Assembly (NCBI RefSeq): GCF_021869535.1
Contig: NW_026262690.1
Coordinates: 66,179,995-66,243,994, forward strand
Direction: 5' to 3'
Origin: Mytilus californianus
Lineage: Eukaryota > Mollusca > Bivalvia > Mytilida > Mytilidae
DNA: 64,000 bases
Below, piece by piece: positions 44,311 through 57,349 of this stretch (positions are counted from its first letter, which is position 1; every line of letters starts with the position of its first letter). Below the pieces are notes generated by a model that was not told the DNA's origin, made no database searches, and saw nothing but the letters and a program-made list of their open reading frames with translations. The position numbers were made by a program, and so were the translations under genes.

Positions 44311-46129
44311 CGCAACAGCCTGCTCTTATTTTTCATTGTGTGCTTTGCGGGTGACAGACCACATTCCTCGACTATTTGCGAGATAAATAATCAAATGTTA
44401 AATATTTCTGGGCTGCAGCAAACATTATTAGACTTTCTAAGCTCTCTGGTGCACAGAAATGTTAGCTGCAATTCTGCCGGTTCAAAAACTCGTCTCTCGC
44501 CAGGACTCCACACTTCAAGAATGTTTGTAGCTGTCCGTACACTGTTACATGAGGTTTAATTTATATTCATTTGGTTTAAACAATTACTGGCTTATTTCTG
44601 CCGCGACTTTTCAGCTTTCTTAACAACACGCCCTTTTATGCAGGACGCCTTAATGAAATCTGCTCAATGCGCGAAATGGAACGCGATAGTCTGACGTTTT
44701 TTGGTGGGCAGTCAAGACAATGTATTAGAGCTTTTATCTCGCAATCAACGTTGCGCTAGCTAAAGCGCATTAACAATAGGCTGTTTGGTCTTAAGTGTTC
44801 AGATTATATTTTCGTGTTTATATATCAATAGAATTAACCTAATTTTGAAAGACTCGAATAAATTTACTATTTTTTGTTATTTCAAGGGCCAAATAATGGC
44901 TCTTATTGTACCTCCTCCTTTCAAAATACTAACGATAACACAAACTGGTGTTGAAAAGCTCAATCTATGATCATGAATCTCTGTCAAAATGGGTCTTATA
45001 CATGGTACTGTGAGACTCTACTATATAACAAATATAAAAGGATATAATTTTAGAGGTTTCCGGTAGTGAAATATGTTAAAAGTTACAAGTCTTACAAGGC
45101 TTAGGATATAGACTTCAATTTCGATTGGGTTCTAATAGCCAATTTCTGAAAAAAAAACACCTTTAAATAATCTAATTCTAAATAACAAAACAATAAAAAA
45201 TGGAAGTCTTTAAATTGTAAAGTTATGAACCATTCTATCAGGAACATAATTTGCACAAAAATATGAAGATTACGCATCTTATACAGGAGGTCTTTTACAA
45301 ATTCATAACGAGTTTGGGTTTATTGTCTTTTTTTATATTGAGCATTTAAAATCTCTTAAAAGTGTTGACTTTGACATTAAGGGAGAATTGGTATACAACA
45401 TAAAGTGAACCTAAAGCAAAATCGTTTAAATATTTGACCGATTATAATTTTTTGTCAAAATGACACAAATAATATCATCAATTATTTAAAGAATATCAAC
45501 ACTAGTAAATGTCAGAATCAGGATATTTTAATCAAAATATTTATGAAATATCGAATAATTTTATTTGTTATCAACTGTGCTATTATATTCCCTGTCGTAT
45601 TCTCGTACAAACTATAGTACGTCATTCTTAGAATAGTGTTGTCAGTATGGTACGTCACTACCAAAATGTGTGATGTTATCTTTCTTTCTTACAAAAGGAA
45701 AACAAAGAGTGTATTTAAACACCACGTATTCGGTGGGTTCACCATAATCACGTAAAACAACAAGTTTACATATTAGGCTTCATTTGAGATTAAAATCCAG
45801 TCGAGAGAATCGTGTCGATAAAGAACAAATATATCATTATAAAACAAAACCACTTGTAGCAAGTTAACGTATTGACGTTATTTGATGAAAAAACAACGTG
45901 TTAAGTAATCGGTGTTTGTCGAAAGACTGTGAATTGAAAATTGGTATTTAATTCATAACAAAAAAGGTTTTGGTCAGTTTATGATCAACAGCAAATATTT
46001 AGAATAACAAGATATAAAGACAAACAATCCTGTCACCCAATATTCTTAGGTGGGGGAGCCTAGCCTAGTCCATACATTGCCAATTATATATACATTTGTC
46101 ACCTACATATAGTTATTTACATCCTTGTC
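44311..46129. other. No gene seen
   Basis: AT-rich. The + frame at 44194-44559 starts in repeat A and has no recognised domain. Confidence 0.4.
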
Positions 46130-46190
46130 TTATGGTCACTGAAGAGAATAGTTGTTTCATTGGCAATCTTACAACATCTCATTATTATAT
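46130..46190 (+). repeat. Repeat A fragment
   Basis: TCTTATGGTCACTGAAGAGA and GTTGTTTCATTGGCAATCTT: a diverged A 3' end. Confidence 0.45.
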
Positions 46191-46300
46191 AAACTATACA
46201 TTTCTCATAAGAATAATGTACTGTTCAACTACAGGTATTTGTCATCGTCTTTCTGTGACGTTTTGACAAGTTGCCGGAAGAAATCTAAATTGAAATTCAA

Positions 46301-47146
46301 TCACCGATATTAAAGTGTAGGACGGAATGATTTCATATGAGCAAGTGAAGTTAAAAAGATTAGATGAACCCTGCAACATGTTTGTGTGCCTGTCTCGTCA
46401 GGAACCATATTAAATAGAATCACCGAAATTAGAGTGTATGATGGTATGATTTCATATCAGCAAGTTGTTAACTGATTAATTTTTGTTTTTAATGCTTTCA
46501 GTACTATTGGCTATCCGTGGCGGCCAGATTATTTGTTGGTGGAAAAAGCAGGAGAGAACCACCGACTTTCGGCAGGAATACTCGCAATCTTATTCAATTA
46601 AAATGGAAACGAACGCACTTGCCACATGCGGGGCTCGAACTCACAACCTCGGTGTTGACAGGCTAGTGGTACTGTAGTTAAACTACTTCTACCACTCGGC
46701 CACTGACGCCCCTATCAACAAGTGAAATTAAAAAGACCACATGAACCCCACAACATATTCTATTGCCTGTCTCAAAGTCTGGAACCTTCGTTAAATACAG
46801 TCGCCGACTTAGAGTGTAGGACGGTATGCTTTCATATCAGCAAGTGTTATTACAAAGACCAGATGATGCCCACAACATGTTCATGTGCCTTTCTCAAGTC
46901 AGGAACCTTCGTTAAATACAGTTACCGATATTAGAGTTTATATTTCATACGAGCAAATGAAGTGAAAGAGACCCGATGAACCCCAAAACATGCGCGTGTG
47001 CCTGTCTCAAGTCATGAAACTTTTTTTAATACAGTCACCGACATTAGAGTGTATATTTCATATCAGCAAGTAAGTGAAAAAGACCAGATGAACCTCATGA
47101 CATGCTCGTGTGCCTGTCTCAAGTCAGGAAACTTCGTTATATGGTT
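46301..47146. repeat. Tandem array, five units of about 112-123 bp, split by a SINE
   Basis: Units start near 46301, 46420, 46801, 46922 and 47035 with (T/C)(C/A)CCGA(T/C)(A)TTAGAGTGTA. Each continues with TTTCATATCAGCAAGT, AAAGACCAGATGAACC, ACATG, GTGCCTGTCTCAAGTCAGGA and a TTCGTTAAATACAG end. Unit 2 contains the SINE. Excluding the SINE its length matches the others. Short frames in the array are not genes. Confidence 0.85.
46466..46712 (-). mobile_element. tRNA-derived SINE with target duplication
   Basis: On the - strand the 5' end (46712) has a tRNA-like head with box A TGGCCGAGTGG (46702-46692) and box B-like GAGTTCGAGCC (46642-46632). The body follows with GCCGAAAGTCGGTGGTTCTC, CCACCAAC and GGCCGCCACGGATAGCC; the tail ends AATCAGTTAACAA. 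The body resembles the conserved central block of metazoan SINE superfamilies (I think of the Meta-SINE type). It is flanked by TATCAGCAAGT (46455-46465) and TATCAACAAGT (46713-46723), an 11-bp duplication with one mismatch, inside a tandem-array unit. Confidence 0.85.
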
Positions 47147-48419
47147 AACCTCATTCACACATATTATGACTGATCGCTTTAGAGTTTAACATTTTGTGTT
47201 CACGCCTGTTGAGAGCTCTTGGTGTCTTGGTTTATTTTGTTGCTGTTCTCGGTCCCATTGCTATGTACCCCACAACTCCTTCTATTTATACTTCATGATC
47301 CCTTACAGCTCTATTGTGATTTCTAGATTTTGGTACTTTTCAACGATAAATGTAACAAAAAAAAATTATTCAATGCTTGTGGAGTAAAATAGTCTGCCTG
47401 TTTGATTATTTTATGAATAACTCGAATATGAAATCCTATTCCTACTGTTAAAACTGTACTCACATTATTTTATCAGCACGGTTTGGTTTAATTTCTACCC
47501 TTTTTTATGCACTCCTTAAAATAAAAGTATGTCTTAACAATGTTTGCTATTCTGCAAATTTGTTTGTCATCTGTTTATTGTAAGCGTTAGCAGAATTAAA
47601 ACATGATTAATTGTTTACCACTTCCATGCAGTTATTTGATCTTAAATCCTTAATTCTGTGTCTTCTTTTAAGTGTTTGTCTCTGATCCAAATTCAATTTT
47701 GGAAATAAATGTCATTTGCCTTTGTGATCTTTTGACTTATTTTCCCTTGTCAAATTTCCAATGCTAATTTTTGTTTCACAAAGACGTGCCCTGTAACAGT
47801 CTGGATTATATTGTGTGTTTTTTTAATTTTTTGGCGGCATGATTTCCTGACGAGCTTACGAGTTTTCTTATGAGTTTTCTTATGAAGTTGAAAACCGGAT
47901 TGATGCTTCCGAATCAAAGTTATAAAACTGAAAGAATACAAAGAAAGCGTCTTTTGATTTTTCATTGAATTTGATTATTTGATGTAGCTTATGTTTTTGA
48001 CTTATTTTTTTCAATATACATTTACAAATCTTATATTACAATAAAAAGGCGTATACATAACCAAGTGCAGTAAAACTATAATACTGATCTCTGTGCGGAA
48101 GTACTTCATCAAATAAGCTCAAAACCAAATGTTTGGAAACATAAATTAAAAAGGGCCTAGACAGAACAGTCAAACCTGTTCTATGCTCAGAAGAATTCAC
48201 AGACAAAATTTATCGTTTAGTGAAACAGTGGCTACTGAAGCGGGTTGGGTAATGGTGCAAATAATTACAATACACGATAGACTTTGTTTCCGTGTATGGA
48301 CATTGCTAATGAATATTAATTGAAAGTCGAGAGATAACACGTTTCCTTTGGTCGTCGAGTAGTTCATTACATATATGCGTGTCAATGCACCATCCCTAAG
48401 AGAGACTGGGGAATAGAAA
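47147..48419. other. No gene seen
   Basis: AT-rich spacer. The - frame at 47750-47965 is Lys-rich low complexity and includes a short GAGTTTTCTTAT duplication. Confidence 0.4.
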
Positions 48420-48810
48420 TGGTCACCATTGGTCTTCCTCCGACCGGCAGTAAAACCCTCGCCAAACTGGGGGCGTCCGTTTGGCTATGCGGGATGTACA
48501 AGTTCGCAGCCACGTCCGGTCAGAATGGGGACGTTAAATCCGATGCCTCGTGTAAGGATAGTGCCACACTCTTTGTACGTTAAGAACCATTGCAACAGCT
48601 CTTTGAGGGGTCCGTAGGTGGCCTGTTGCAAGGCTAAAATTCTGTCCCTATCCGAAATACCCTCATTTTCCCGTGGCAGTCCATATTTCCCGGACGGCCT
48701 CTATTACAGGACCTATCTATTGTATTAATTGTTAATTTGTTTTCGTCCTGAATATGCATGAAACATTTGCCATTGGACGTTAAGCAACCAACAATCAATC
48801 AATCATCAGT
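48420..48810 (+). repeat. Repeat E, most complete copy
   Basis: Runs from GGTCTTCCTCCGACCGGCAG through GTTTGGCTATGCGGGATGTA, CAGCCACGTCCGGTCAGAAT, GATGCCTCGTGTAAGGATAG and GGTGGCCTGTTGCAAGGCTA to GGACGTTAAGCAACCAACAA and TCAATCAATC. It serves as reference for the other E copies. No terminal inverted repeats or promoter boxes are obvious. Confidence 0.75.
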
Positions 48811-48875
48811 CAACGCACCACAAGTATTATTCATTTCAAGTACTTTCGCTGAAGAACTTTGAATTCCTTAAAGTT

Positions 48876-49641
48876 GATAAATTGGTTCTCAATAAATAAA
48901 ATGAAAGCAAATCCAGAAAAATTTCAAGCAATAGCTGTAGGTAAAAAAACTAAAGACAAAAACCTAAAATTTAAATTAGAAGGTAATGAAATAGAATGTG
49001 AAGATAACGTTAAACTTCTAGGCGTAACAATAGATTTTAAACTAAATTTCAATGAACATGTCTCTATAATATGTAAAAAAGCATCCAAACATTTAAATGT
49101 ATTAAAAAGAATAGGAAAACACCTGACTAAACTCGGAAAATTAACAATATATTATTCTTTCATAATGTCCAACTTTAATTACTGCCCACTAGTTTGGCAC
49201 TTTTGTGAGGAGGTTAATACAAAAAAGATAGAGAAAATTCAAGAGAGAGCACTAAGGTTTATCTATGAAGACTATTCAGCAAGTTATGAAGATCTACTCT
49301 GCAAATCAAAATTACCATCTTTAAAAATAAGAAGAATTCGATCATTGGCTATTGAAGTTTTCAAAATTATTAATAAAGATTGTCCTGTTTATCTCCATGA
49401 TTTAATACACTTAAAGGAAAACACTTACTCTCTCAGATACCAGAAAACAGCCGACCTACCACATGTACCACATGTAAGAACAACTGCATACGGCCTACAA
49501 TCTTTAAGGTATGCAGGTGCTAAGCTTTGGAATGAGCTGCCAGATGTGCTACGTAAGCAATCATCTTTAAATCAATTCAAGAACTTGATAAATTCTTGGT
49601 CTGGCAGCTCATGCCAATGTTTTGCCTGCAAAACCAGTTAA
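48876..49641 (+). CDS. C-terminal part of a non-LTR reverse transcriptase, undamaged
   Basis: An open frame without stops from the 5' truncation to TAA at 49639-49641. Landmarks: INWFSINKMKANPEKFQAI (the thumb-proximal W-x6-L/M-x2-N-P-x-K pattern), VKLLGVTIDFKLNFNEHV, SNFNYCPLVWHFC, KIEKIQERALRFIYEDY, SKLPSLKIRRIRSLAIEVFK, and a C-terminus with GAKLWNELPDVLR and a Cys pair, CQCFAC. These blocks are the conserved post-palm domain of jockey/CR1-type elements. The catalytic YxDD box lies upstream of the truncation and is missing, so the protein cannot polymerise DNA. It has no ATG of its own at the 5' end. It is an element relic and not a host gene. Confidence 0.85.
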
Positions 49642-50044
49642 TTTCTGTTCATTATTTTTGGTTTAATGCTTTATTTTCAGCATGGCAATTTTATTTTATT
49701 ATCTTTACTATAGTGCTTCTGCTGCTTCGTGCTAGTTGTAGTAACTAACTAATCTATATGTGCAAACCATTTTATTTTTGCGTTTGTGCTTTTATCTCAC
49801 AAGTGCATGTTTCAGTGTGTGTTTAACTTGTAAGATGCTTTTAAGAACTTTTGTGCTGCATGTTTATATACTGATATGAACTCTTGCTTTATATGTTTAA
49901 TTTATGTGTGCATGACTTGATATGTATGTTTTGTTTTGTTTTATTTGTTGCTCTGTCGGTTTTAAAAGCTCTTCAGAGCTTATGTTTTATACTTGTATTT
50001 GCACATACCGACTCTAAATAAAGCTTTATGTCTTATGTCTATGT
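48876..50044 (+). mobile_element. 5'-truncated non-LTR retrotransposon (jockey-like) with 9-bp target duplication
   Basis: Flanked by CTTAAAGTT on both sides (48867-48875 and 50045-50053). The 5' end is truncated inside the reverse transcriptase. The 3' UTR (49642-50044) ends with AATAAAGC and a degenerate TATGTCT repeat rather than poly-A. Flanking duplication plus intact remaining coding sequence points to a fairly recent insertion. Confidence 0.8.
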
Positions 50045-50053
50045 CTTAAAGTT

Positions 50054-50321
50054 ATTGTTATTATCTAAAGGTCACGAAATTGCCTTTGGATATAACCTTT
50101 TATTATACGTGATAACTTTTTAATTTACGTTTTAAATGTTACTCTTCTGACAAAGTTGTGTAATAGGGTATTCGGATGTTCGATTAAAAATATGCAAGGT
50201 ATTGTAAAATTACCATTTTCAACGTATAATGGATTTTTCAATATACTATCTAACGTAAAGGGCAATAACTCAAACAAGGAGTCATTGATGATTTATTATA
50301 GGCATTTCTGTTGATCTTTTT
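50054..50321. other. No gene seen
   Basis: Short AT-rich spacer after the non-LTR element. Confidence 0.3.
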
Positions 50322-50682
50322 GTGCTTCTTTGTTACATTTGTTTGTTTTTATAGTGATTAAGATGATAACACAATGTTGACTGCTGTACCCCTATTTTTG
50401 ACATTTTTACCTATTGTGTCTGTTTGTTTTGTTCACGCATAGTTGTCGATATAATGGAATTTGATGCGACTGTCATACAAGTGAGAGGTTTAGCTAGCTA
50501 TAAAACCAGCTTCAATCCACCATTTTCTACATAAGAAAATGCCTATACCAAGTCAGGAATATGGCAGTTGTTATCCATTCGTTTGATGTGTTTGAGCTTT
50601 TGATTTTGCCATTTGATTAGGGACTTTCCTTTTTGAATTTTCCTCGGAGTTCAGTATTTTTGTGATTTTACTTTTTTATTGC
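50322..50682 (+). repeat. Repeat B, uninterrupted copy
   Basis: CATTTGTTTGTTTTTATAGT, CACAATGTTGACTGCTGTAC, GGTTTAGCTAGCTATAAAAC, CAAGTCAGGAATATGGCAGT, GTGTTTGAGCTTTTGATTTT, GGGACTTTCC and TCGGAGTTCAGTATTTTTGT. This intact copy shows where A (at 1197) and G (at 8885) are inserted in the other two long copies. Confidence 0.75.
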
Positions 50683-52744
50683 TTGATACGGTTTCTATCA
50701 ATATTTTTTTTAAGATTTCATTATTTCAGGCGAATAACTCATATAAAGAGTTAGTTGATTGTTTCTATCAAATTAGTGCATTTGTAAATCGATCTTGATC
50801 TTAAGCAAAAGCGTATTTAAAGAAAGTAACTCAAAAGTTACTGAAGTCAATTGAGGGCTGTTGTTTGACAATTTCAAAACGCTGAAATTTGTCAATAAAC
50901 ACCATTTACAGGGCAATAACCTCTAGCAATTTTTGGTAGATGGATCTTGACGTTCGAGCATATTTACCGCTATCATATATCGAAATCTGTTTGTCTCTTT
51001 TTAGTAGTGCAGTAGCCGATATTACAGCACTAGAATTTGATGTGGTGAAGAATTATGTAAAACATAATCTACTCTGCTTTCGTTCTCATAATCGATTGAT
51101 TTTTTAATTGTAATTACTGTACTGAAATTACTATACAAAATTATTAAATTAACTGGTTTTATTCTTTGTTTTCTATTGTGTGTGTGTGGAAAGGGGGTAG
51201 AGCATGATTACGTATGAACACATTCCTCCCAATAATAGAGACGCCTTACTTCAATAGAATTTAAAATGCAAGTTTCTCGACATAAACATCTTATAGTTAA
51301 CGCCTTGAATGTGATTGGCCCGACTATATTTTTACGGCCCGGACAGCTAATCTGGACACGAGTACCCTTTCAATGTTCTTTTTTGTGCCTGCCATGTATG
51401 ACATATTCCAACAAATAGTACTCAACTCAGTCTTAGCACAGTAATTCCGTGCAGACCAACGACCAAAACAAGGTTATAATAATATTGTTGAAGTGTCATT
51501 GACAAACTAAACAATTATTCGTAACATTCAATCTAATATGAACAAAAAATATGTTTCCTGAACATCTTGTGTTAAATATTTCATATTTTTGGTAGACCAG
51601 AAAGTTATTGTACGTTACAATGTAAAACAATTGTATGAAATGGTTATCTTTTTAACATGTTTTACGGCTTGGTTTTGCTTTTGGGAAACCCCAAATTATT
51701 CAATAAAAAATGATATCTTAGTCTCATTGAAAAAATCGTCCAACCGATAAAACTTAGTGAAACGAAACATACGTTTTCATAGCGACACACATGCACAAAA
51801 CAAAAGTTGAAATACAGAACAAAATAGAATATTTCTCTTCTTCAACTTTTTAAACTGAAATGTGTGCATAAGTATAAGTCTTATATTGAATGATAAAAGA
51901 TATCCAAAGAAGATACAACTAACGTATATTACACCCAACATCATGACAGTGGTTACAAAGCAACTTGTCGAAATAAATTTTATTTTGAACCAGTAGTCCA
52001 CAGCTTCCACAATAAAGTACATTACCTTTTGATGTTGATGTAACTGTGTCCAAAAACTATTACAATGTTATCAAATAAATTACATTGTTTCGACTACAAT
52101 CGCACGCCAATCTTAATCATAAAGGACAGTTGATTGGATAAAGGTGATGGATGGTCACGCCTATATTAAACTAAGGTCCTATGAACTTAACCCTGGCGTA
52201 CTGACCCAATCCTGTCGAGCAGTGGGCCAGGATCCCAGGCTACTATACGAACTGACCTCCGATAGCTGCCAATATGAGGGAAAATATTCCAGATATATTA
52301 AGACATTAAGTTGGAAACCAGTATTCGATATTTGAAAAAAAAATATTTATTGATATTGTTTCAGTATTGAAAGTGTAACGAACACAAATTGTAGATTAAG
52401 TTTGGGCAGTCGTATACACCCCCTTTTTGTAGTCATTCCACATAAAGAAATACAAAAAATCTGCAGGTTTTGTGATTTTATAAGAATTGCAAATATTTAA
52501 CAAATTCATTCTCAATTGAGAAATGACAATTCAAGGGTTCGAGGTACAATGTATGTATCATTTGAATAAAAATATTATCTGTGTAGTAATTTGCTGTCAT
52601 TTCAACTTGATTCAAAATCAATTATGTATATTTTATTGTTTTATAAAAAAAAATCACTTCACCCCTAGTCCTATGATATAAAACTTCGTTGGTTCATATC
52701 GTTTGCATTCAACGTAAAAATATCCGATAGAAAAACGTAGATGT
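50683..52744. other. No gene seen
   Basis: AT-rich. A (GT)n run lies near 51178. The frames at 51777-52022 (-) and 52144-52335 (+) have no recognised content. Confidence 0.4.
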
Positions 52745-52870
52745 TATAGCAACTATAGGTCATCGTACGGCCTTCATCAATAAGCAAAACCCATACCGCA
52801 ATAAGCAAGTCATAAAAGGCCCAGACATAACAAAATGTAAAGCATTCCAAACGAGAAAAAAAGCCTGCAT
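52745..52870 (-). repeat. Repeat A fragment
   Basis: AGGTCATCGTACGGCCTTCA, AATAAGCAAAACCCATACCG and TTCCAAACGAGAAAA: inverted middle of A, closely resembling 5645-5745. Confidence 0.6.
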
Positions 52871-55800
52871 AAAACAACAAACGAGTAACAAATATACTGA
52901 CGGACTTTAACAACGCAACACTAGATTATTCTTTTTTTATTATCATTTTCAAATATGCAATTTTTGTAAAAAAAAAAAGATATAAACATGAATTTCATTG
53001 ATTTCTTTATTGTCTAAAAAGTGTTTGCATTTCGAAAGTTGAACCGATGACGACATCTTTAATGTTCAAATCATGTGGTATGCACTGAAACCCTGGCTTT
53101 CCCCTTATCAAAAGATGTGTCACCGTCGAAGGCAATGACTGCCTGTAACCAACGCCAAAATGAGTGTCATGATTTTTTTTTTTAAAAACCACAAAAATGT
53201 GTGTTGCGTTTCTGAAGTCCGTCAGTATATGATACACAGCACAAACGACAACCACTAAATTACAATCTCCTGATTTGCGACAGACACATAAATAATGCCA
53301 GTCAAACATATTTTTGTGCGCTGTAAATTACACCACAGACTTTCTTTTCCCAAAGAATAAGTTCGAAAGTACATAATTATTACCAATTCACCATGATAAA
53401 GAAGTTTTATAATGTAATGTCTTTCGGATTCAAACTAATTAAATTTGGTTAGCGATGCAAAATTTTAGATATTTAGCTTGCAGGTTAAAAAAAATACAGG
53501 GGAAATTGTCCGCATCTTTTTGCACCGAAGAATATCCGACGAAAACGGTTTTTTTTTTATCTATCACATTTTTGTTCATAAAAGACATCGTGATTTTTTA
53601 GTAAAAATGAACATTTAAGACTAGTGTGTAAAATGCATTGCCTCATTTAGAAAAGTATATTCGCGCACGTAGCGAAAATGTATACATTTCAATTGACAAA
53701 GAGCAGCACGTTTTTACTGATTTTTATTGCAAACGAGAACTTTCCCTTTATACGCACTATTTTCAAGCAAGTACAGTGTAATCTTATATTTATACAACTC
53801 CTGATCGCTCCTCTGTTTTCATATTTAAATGAAATCAATGGATCCCGTAAAATTTACGACTCCAGAATATCTTTCACAGTTGATTAGTATTTGAAAAATC
53901 GGTACTAAATATATCATGCTGAAATTTTCTTTCTTATGCAACGATTTTTTTTCCTTTTTTGGAAGAGGATGCATTTAAAAAAAATAAAATGTTTGACTAA
54001 ATGGCCCGAGAACACAGTTATTTCGTAGTGCATTTCTTTTAGACAATAAATTCAAATTAAAAAAATCGCACCTGCTCTATCTCAAAAAGATTTTTACAGT
54101 GTAGTGTACTACTATTGATACAAATAATATCAAAATTATAGAAACTTCTACCAGCTCTAACTCAAAATATTGACAATTCTGTGTTAAGGGGGGCTAAAAT
54201 TCAGTTTGACAGCTTCAGACATTCTAATTTTTGACCTTGTTTAACTGGACCAAATCACTACTTAACATAAAGATTCAGCACCCAAATTTTTTTAACATGT
54301 AATTTCATCCCCTTACTCAATATTTCATGCATAAAATATCAAGAAATAAATTGGGAAAGTGTATCAAAAAAAAATGCAAGTTATACACTGTTCACACTAG
54401 GGACTATATTTGTAGACAACGAAAACCAAAGGACGATAACTGTGTCCTTGGACCAAATGTCTTGAAAAATGCAGTGCTTGTTTTGAAATGGAATGGAAAA
54501 AGTAGTTTATTTGAATTTTCTACTGAAAATTATTTCTAATTTAATAGATTTATTTTTAATCCATGTATATAAGTGTCCCGATATGACGTTCAAAATACGG
54601 TTGTCAATCAATTTAAGAAGGCGGGACAAACTGTCATTGGTATCCAATGTACAAAGTGTTAAATAGCGGTGATGCTAGAACTACTAGTAACAAATTTACT
54701 GAATTAAAGGTTTTTATTTTATGGTAAATTAAAATCATCTTTCCAAAGAATACTGGTGTCGTTACGACTTGGTTGCCCCTTTCGGAATATCTTACGCCAA
54801 GGTAATCACGGATACGATTCCTTAATCGATTCTACAATGTCGTCCTCCTTGCCTCGTTTATGTCTATAACTGAATGCATGCGACTTACTCGTCATAGGCA
54901 ACCTGGCGAGTACCAGGAGTAGGAATAGCTTACCGTTCAAGGGAAATCTAGCTTCTTTGTCACACACTTTAGTGTTTGGTTTAACTGTTATACTTTTACT
55001 ACTTTAGTTTGTCATGGTGTTGTCTGTTCTTTCCAAAGTATGATTGAAATGGATTGTTCCTATAGCTCTGCTATTTTTTATTTGCTACACTCAACGGTCG
55101 TCAGGTGGGTATTTTTTTTTTTATTCTATAAGAATTTTGAATGGATTAGATGTGAAATTTTTCTTTTTTTACATTGTTTTCAATGAAATAAAGACGCGTG
55201 GAATTCCTGTATAAAATATTTTGCCAAACAACGCATAACTGTATCATTAACGGCGTTAATCTATTACAGAGTATATATCACTCATTCGGTGAGTAAAAAT
55301 GACACCATAATAAACCGGGACATAAAAAAAGGAAAATTGTATCGATTGTATGTGCTTATAAACCAAAAAAAGACACAACCCACAAGTTTTAAGATCTGCA
55401 TCTTCATTCTGGAATTTCAGTCAAATCGCCGCTGTCTTTAACAGTTGTATATGAATTATATTTTTTTCTAATGGGGATGGGCGTTCTCATCCTTGATACG
55501 TTAAAATAATAAATCTATATTAGCTGATAAAATGAAATGAAATGTTCTAAGGATTACATCATACATACACTTTTAGTAGCTGACAGATTTTTTAAATTCC
55601 ACGTGTGGGTTATTCAAACGAATTTATGTGAGTGTTATTGGGTGTGTCCAAAACAGGCCGAATGAGTCAACCAGACAAATTCAATCAATAACTAAAAAAA
55701 AAATTAGACGTGTATAAAAGTATATCGCTCTTATGATGTATCAATGTTCATGTTTTCCTTCCAAAAGACGATTTTTTTTCTGCCAAGAAAACTCCAGTAT

Positions 55801-57349
55801 TCCAAATAATGACATGACCATGCATATCTCTGGTAAAGAATATTCAAGTGTCTCTAGTAAATGCTATGTAAGTTAGGCTGCTACAATAGCTTGACTTGTG
55901 TTAAATTTCAATAGCCTGTAGGATCGTAAACAAAAAAGAAAGAATCAGTGACTATATTAATCTGGATAAATCCATTAAATAAGAGGAATAAATCCAAAGT
56001 CTCTTTACACATATTTGTCATGCATTACATTAATATCATTAAATACTGGAAATAACCCGAGTTATCATTCCCACAACGGGTTTAAAGTAGGCGTACTAAA
56101 ATAGATGTCAGCAATTAATCATGGATTTTTGCAATATTTCTGTTTTTACTAAAATTTATGGCAATATAACCTTTTAAAACCCCATTCTTCTCATTTGAAA
56201 ACTTCAGTAAATTTATTTGTCCATCAGTAGCAAAGTGTGTTGTAAATTTTAAAACCCCAAGTATTCTTAAAATGAATACACTGCGTGGAAGAATTAGACT
56301 CACGGATTATGTTTTTAGTGGATTCACATTTTTGCATTATTTTTGTTGGCTCGTTTCTTCTTGTTTTTTATTGTATCATTCAAAAGAAGAATAATTATCT
56401 GGTTTCAACTCGAAAATAAGGGCATTCAAAGTACGTTCACATATAATCGTTCTCTGTGTAGGATTCTCATATTTCACCGCAAATATGGTTTAGCTACTCA
56501 AAACTTCTTTTGTAGTGTAAAGCAAAGTATTGATAAAAAATAAACTGTGATAGATACAAAGGACATTTTTGGTACACGTTTGATTAACAGCGACCTAAAT
56601 ATTTCCAATAGTCATCCATTTCGAACATACGGTGTTCAGCAATAGACAAGATGTCAAGCTCCAAATCACCAGTAAGTAACGTAAGCAGTTCTTGAGCTTG
56701 ATACGTTGCATAAACACCGAGTAATATCAGTTAAAATCTCATGATATATAAGCATAACCCTTTTTGTTATTCAAGTGGTGTAAAAAAGCAAATTTCAAAA
56801 CAAAGCTGAAAGATAACTGGTTTGATATGTGACATTATTCCGACATGTATCTCTATTTTTAAAGTTCTATGACAACAAGAACTGTTACAATCGATCAGTT
56901 GACGACGGTCTTGTCGACTTCTAAAATGTTTATTTCAGCATATCTTCGTTACTCTATATCTGTCCAGGTCATTTTTACGCTACATGCTCTGTTCACCCAT
57001 GGACCTAAATGGTGACAATGAAACTGAATTCATCGCTAGTGTTATAGATCATATAGTTTCAAATCATCAACCTGCACAGTAATCATTAAACGGCCCGGGA
57101 GAATAAAATGTGCTACGATTCAAAAGAAAACACCAACGGCTTGAATTAAGCTTTTCACAAAAAACTTTATTGACTTACGGCAACCAGTATACTTAGTTTC
57201 AACGACAACCGAACATGATGCTTACATTTGAAAAGAACTCTATGAAACAATTTTATTTTGGGTAACGAGGTATCATGACACCAATAAACATTATATTTAT
57301 ATGTTGATGATACAGCCAAGGGCGTAGACATTGGCGTTGAACGCCAACA
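52871..57349. other. Long AT-rich stretch, no gene seen
   Basis: No credible gene. The - frame at 53007-53309 (100 codons) lacks any recognised motif. The stretch around 54755-55050 (GTGTCGTTACGACTTGGTTG, ATCACGGATACGATTCCTTA) resembles mussel repeats I half-recognise, but there is no second copy in the window. Confidence 0.4.

Noticed and set aside
46615-46712. Candidate tRNA gene on the - strand
   Set aside because: Box A and box B are present, but the acceptor stem does not close cleanly and the sequence continues into a SINE body with a target duplication.
53007-53309. 100-codon - strand frame with several cysteines
   Set aside because: No signal peptide, no recognisable spacing pattern, no splice context.
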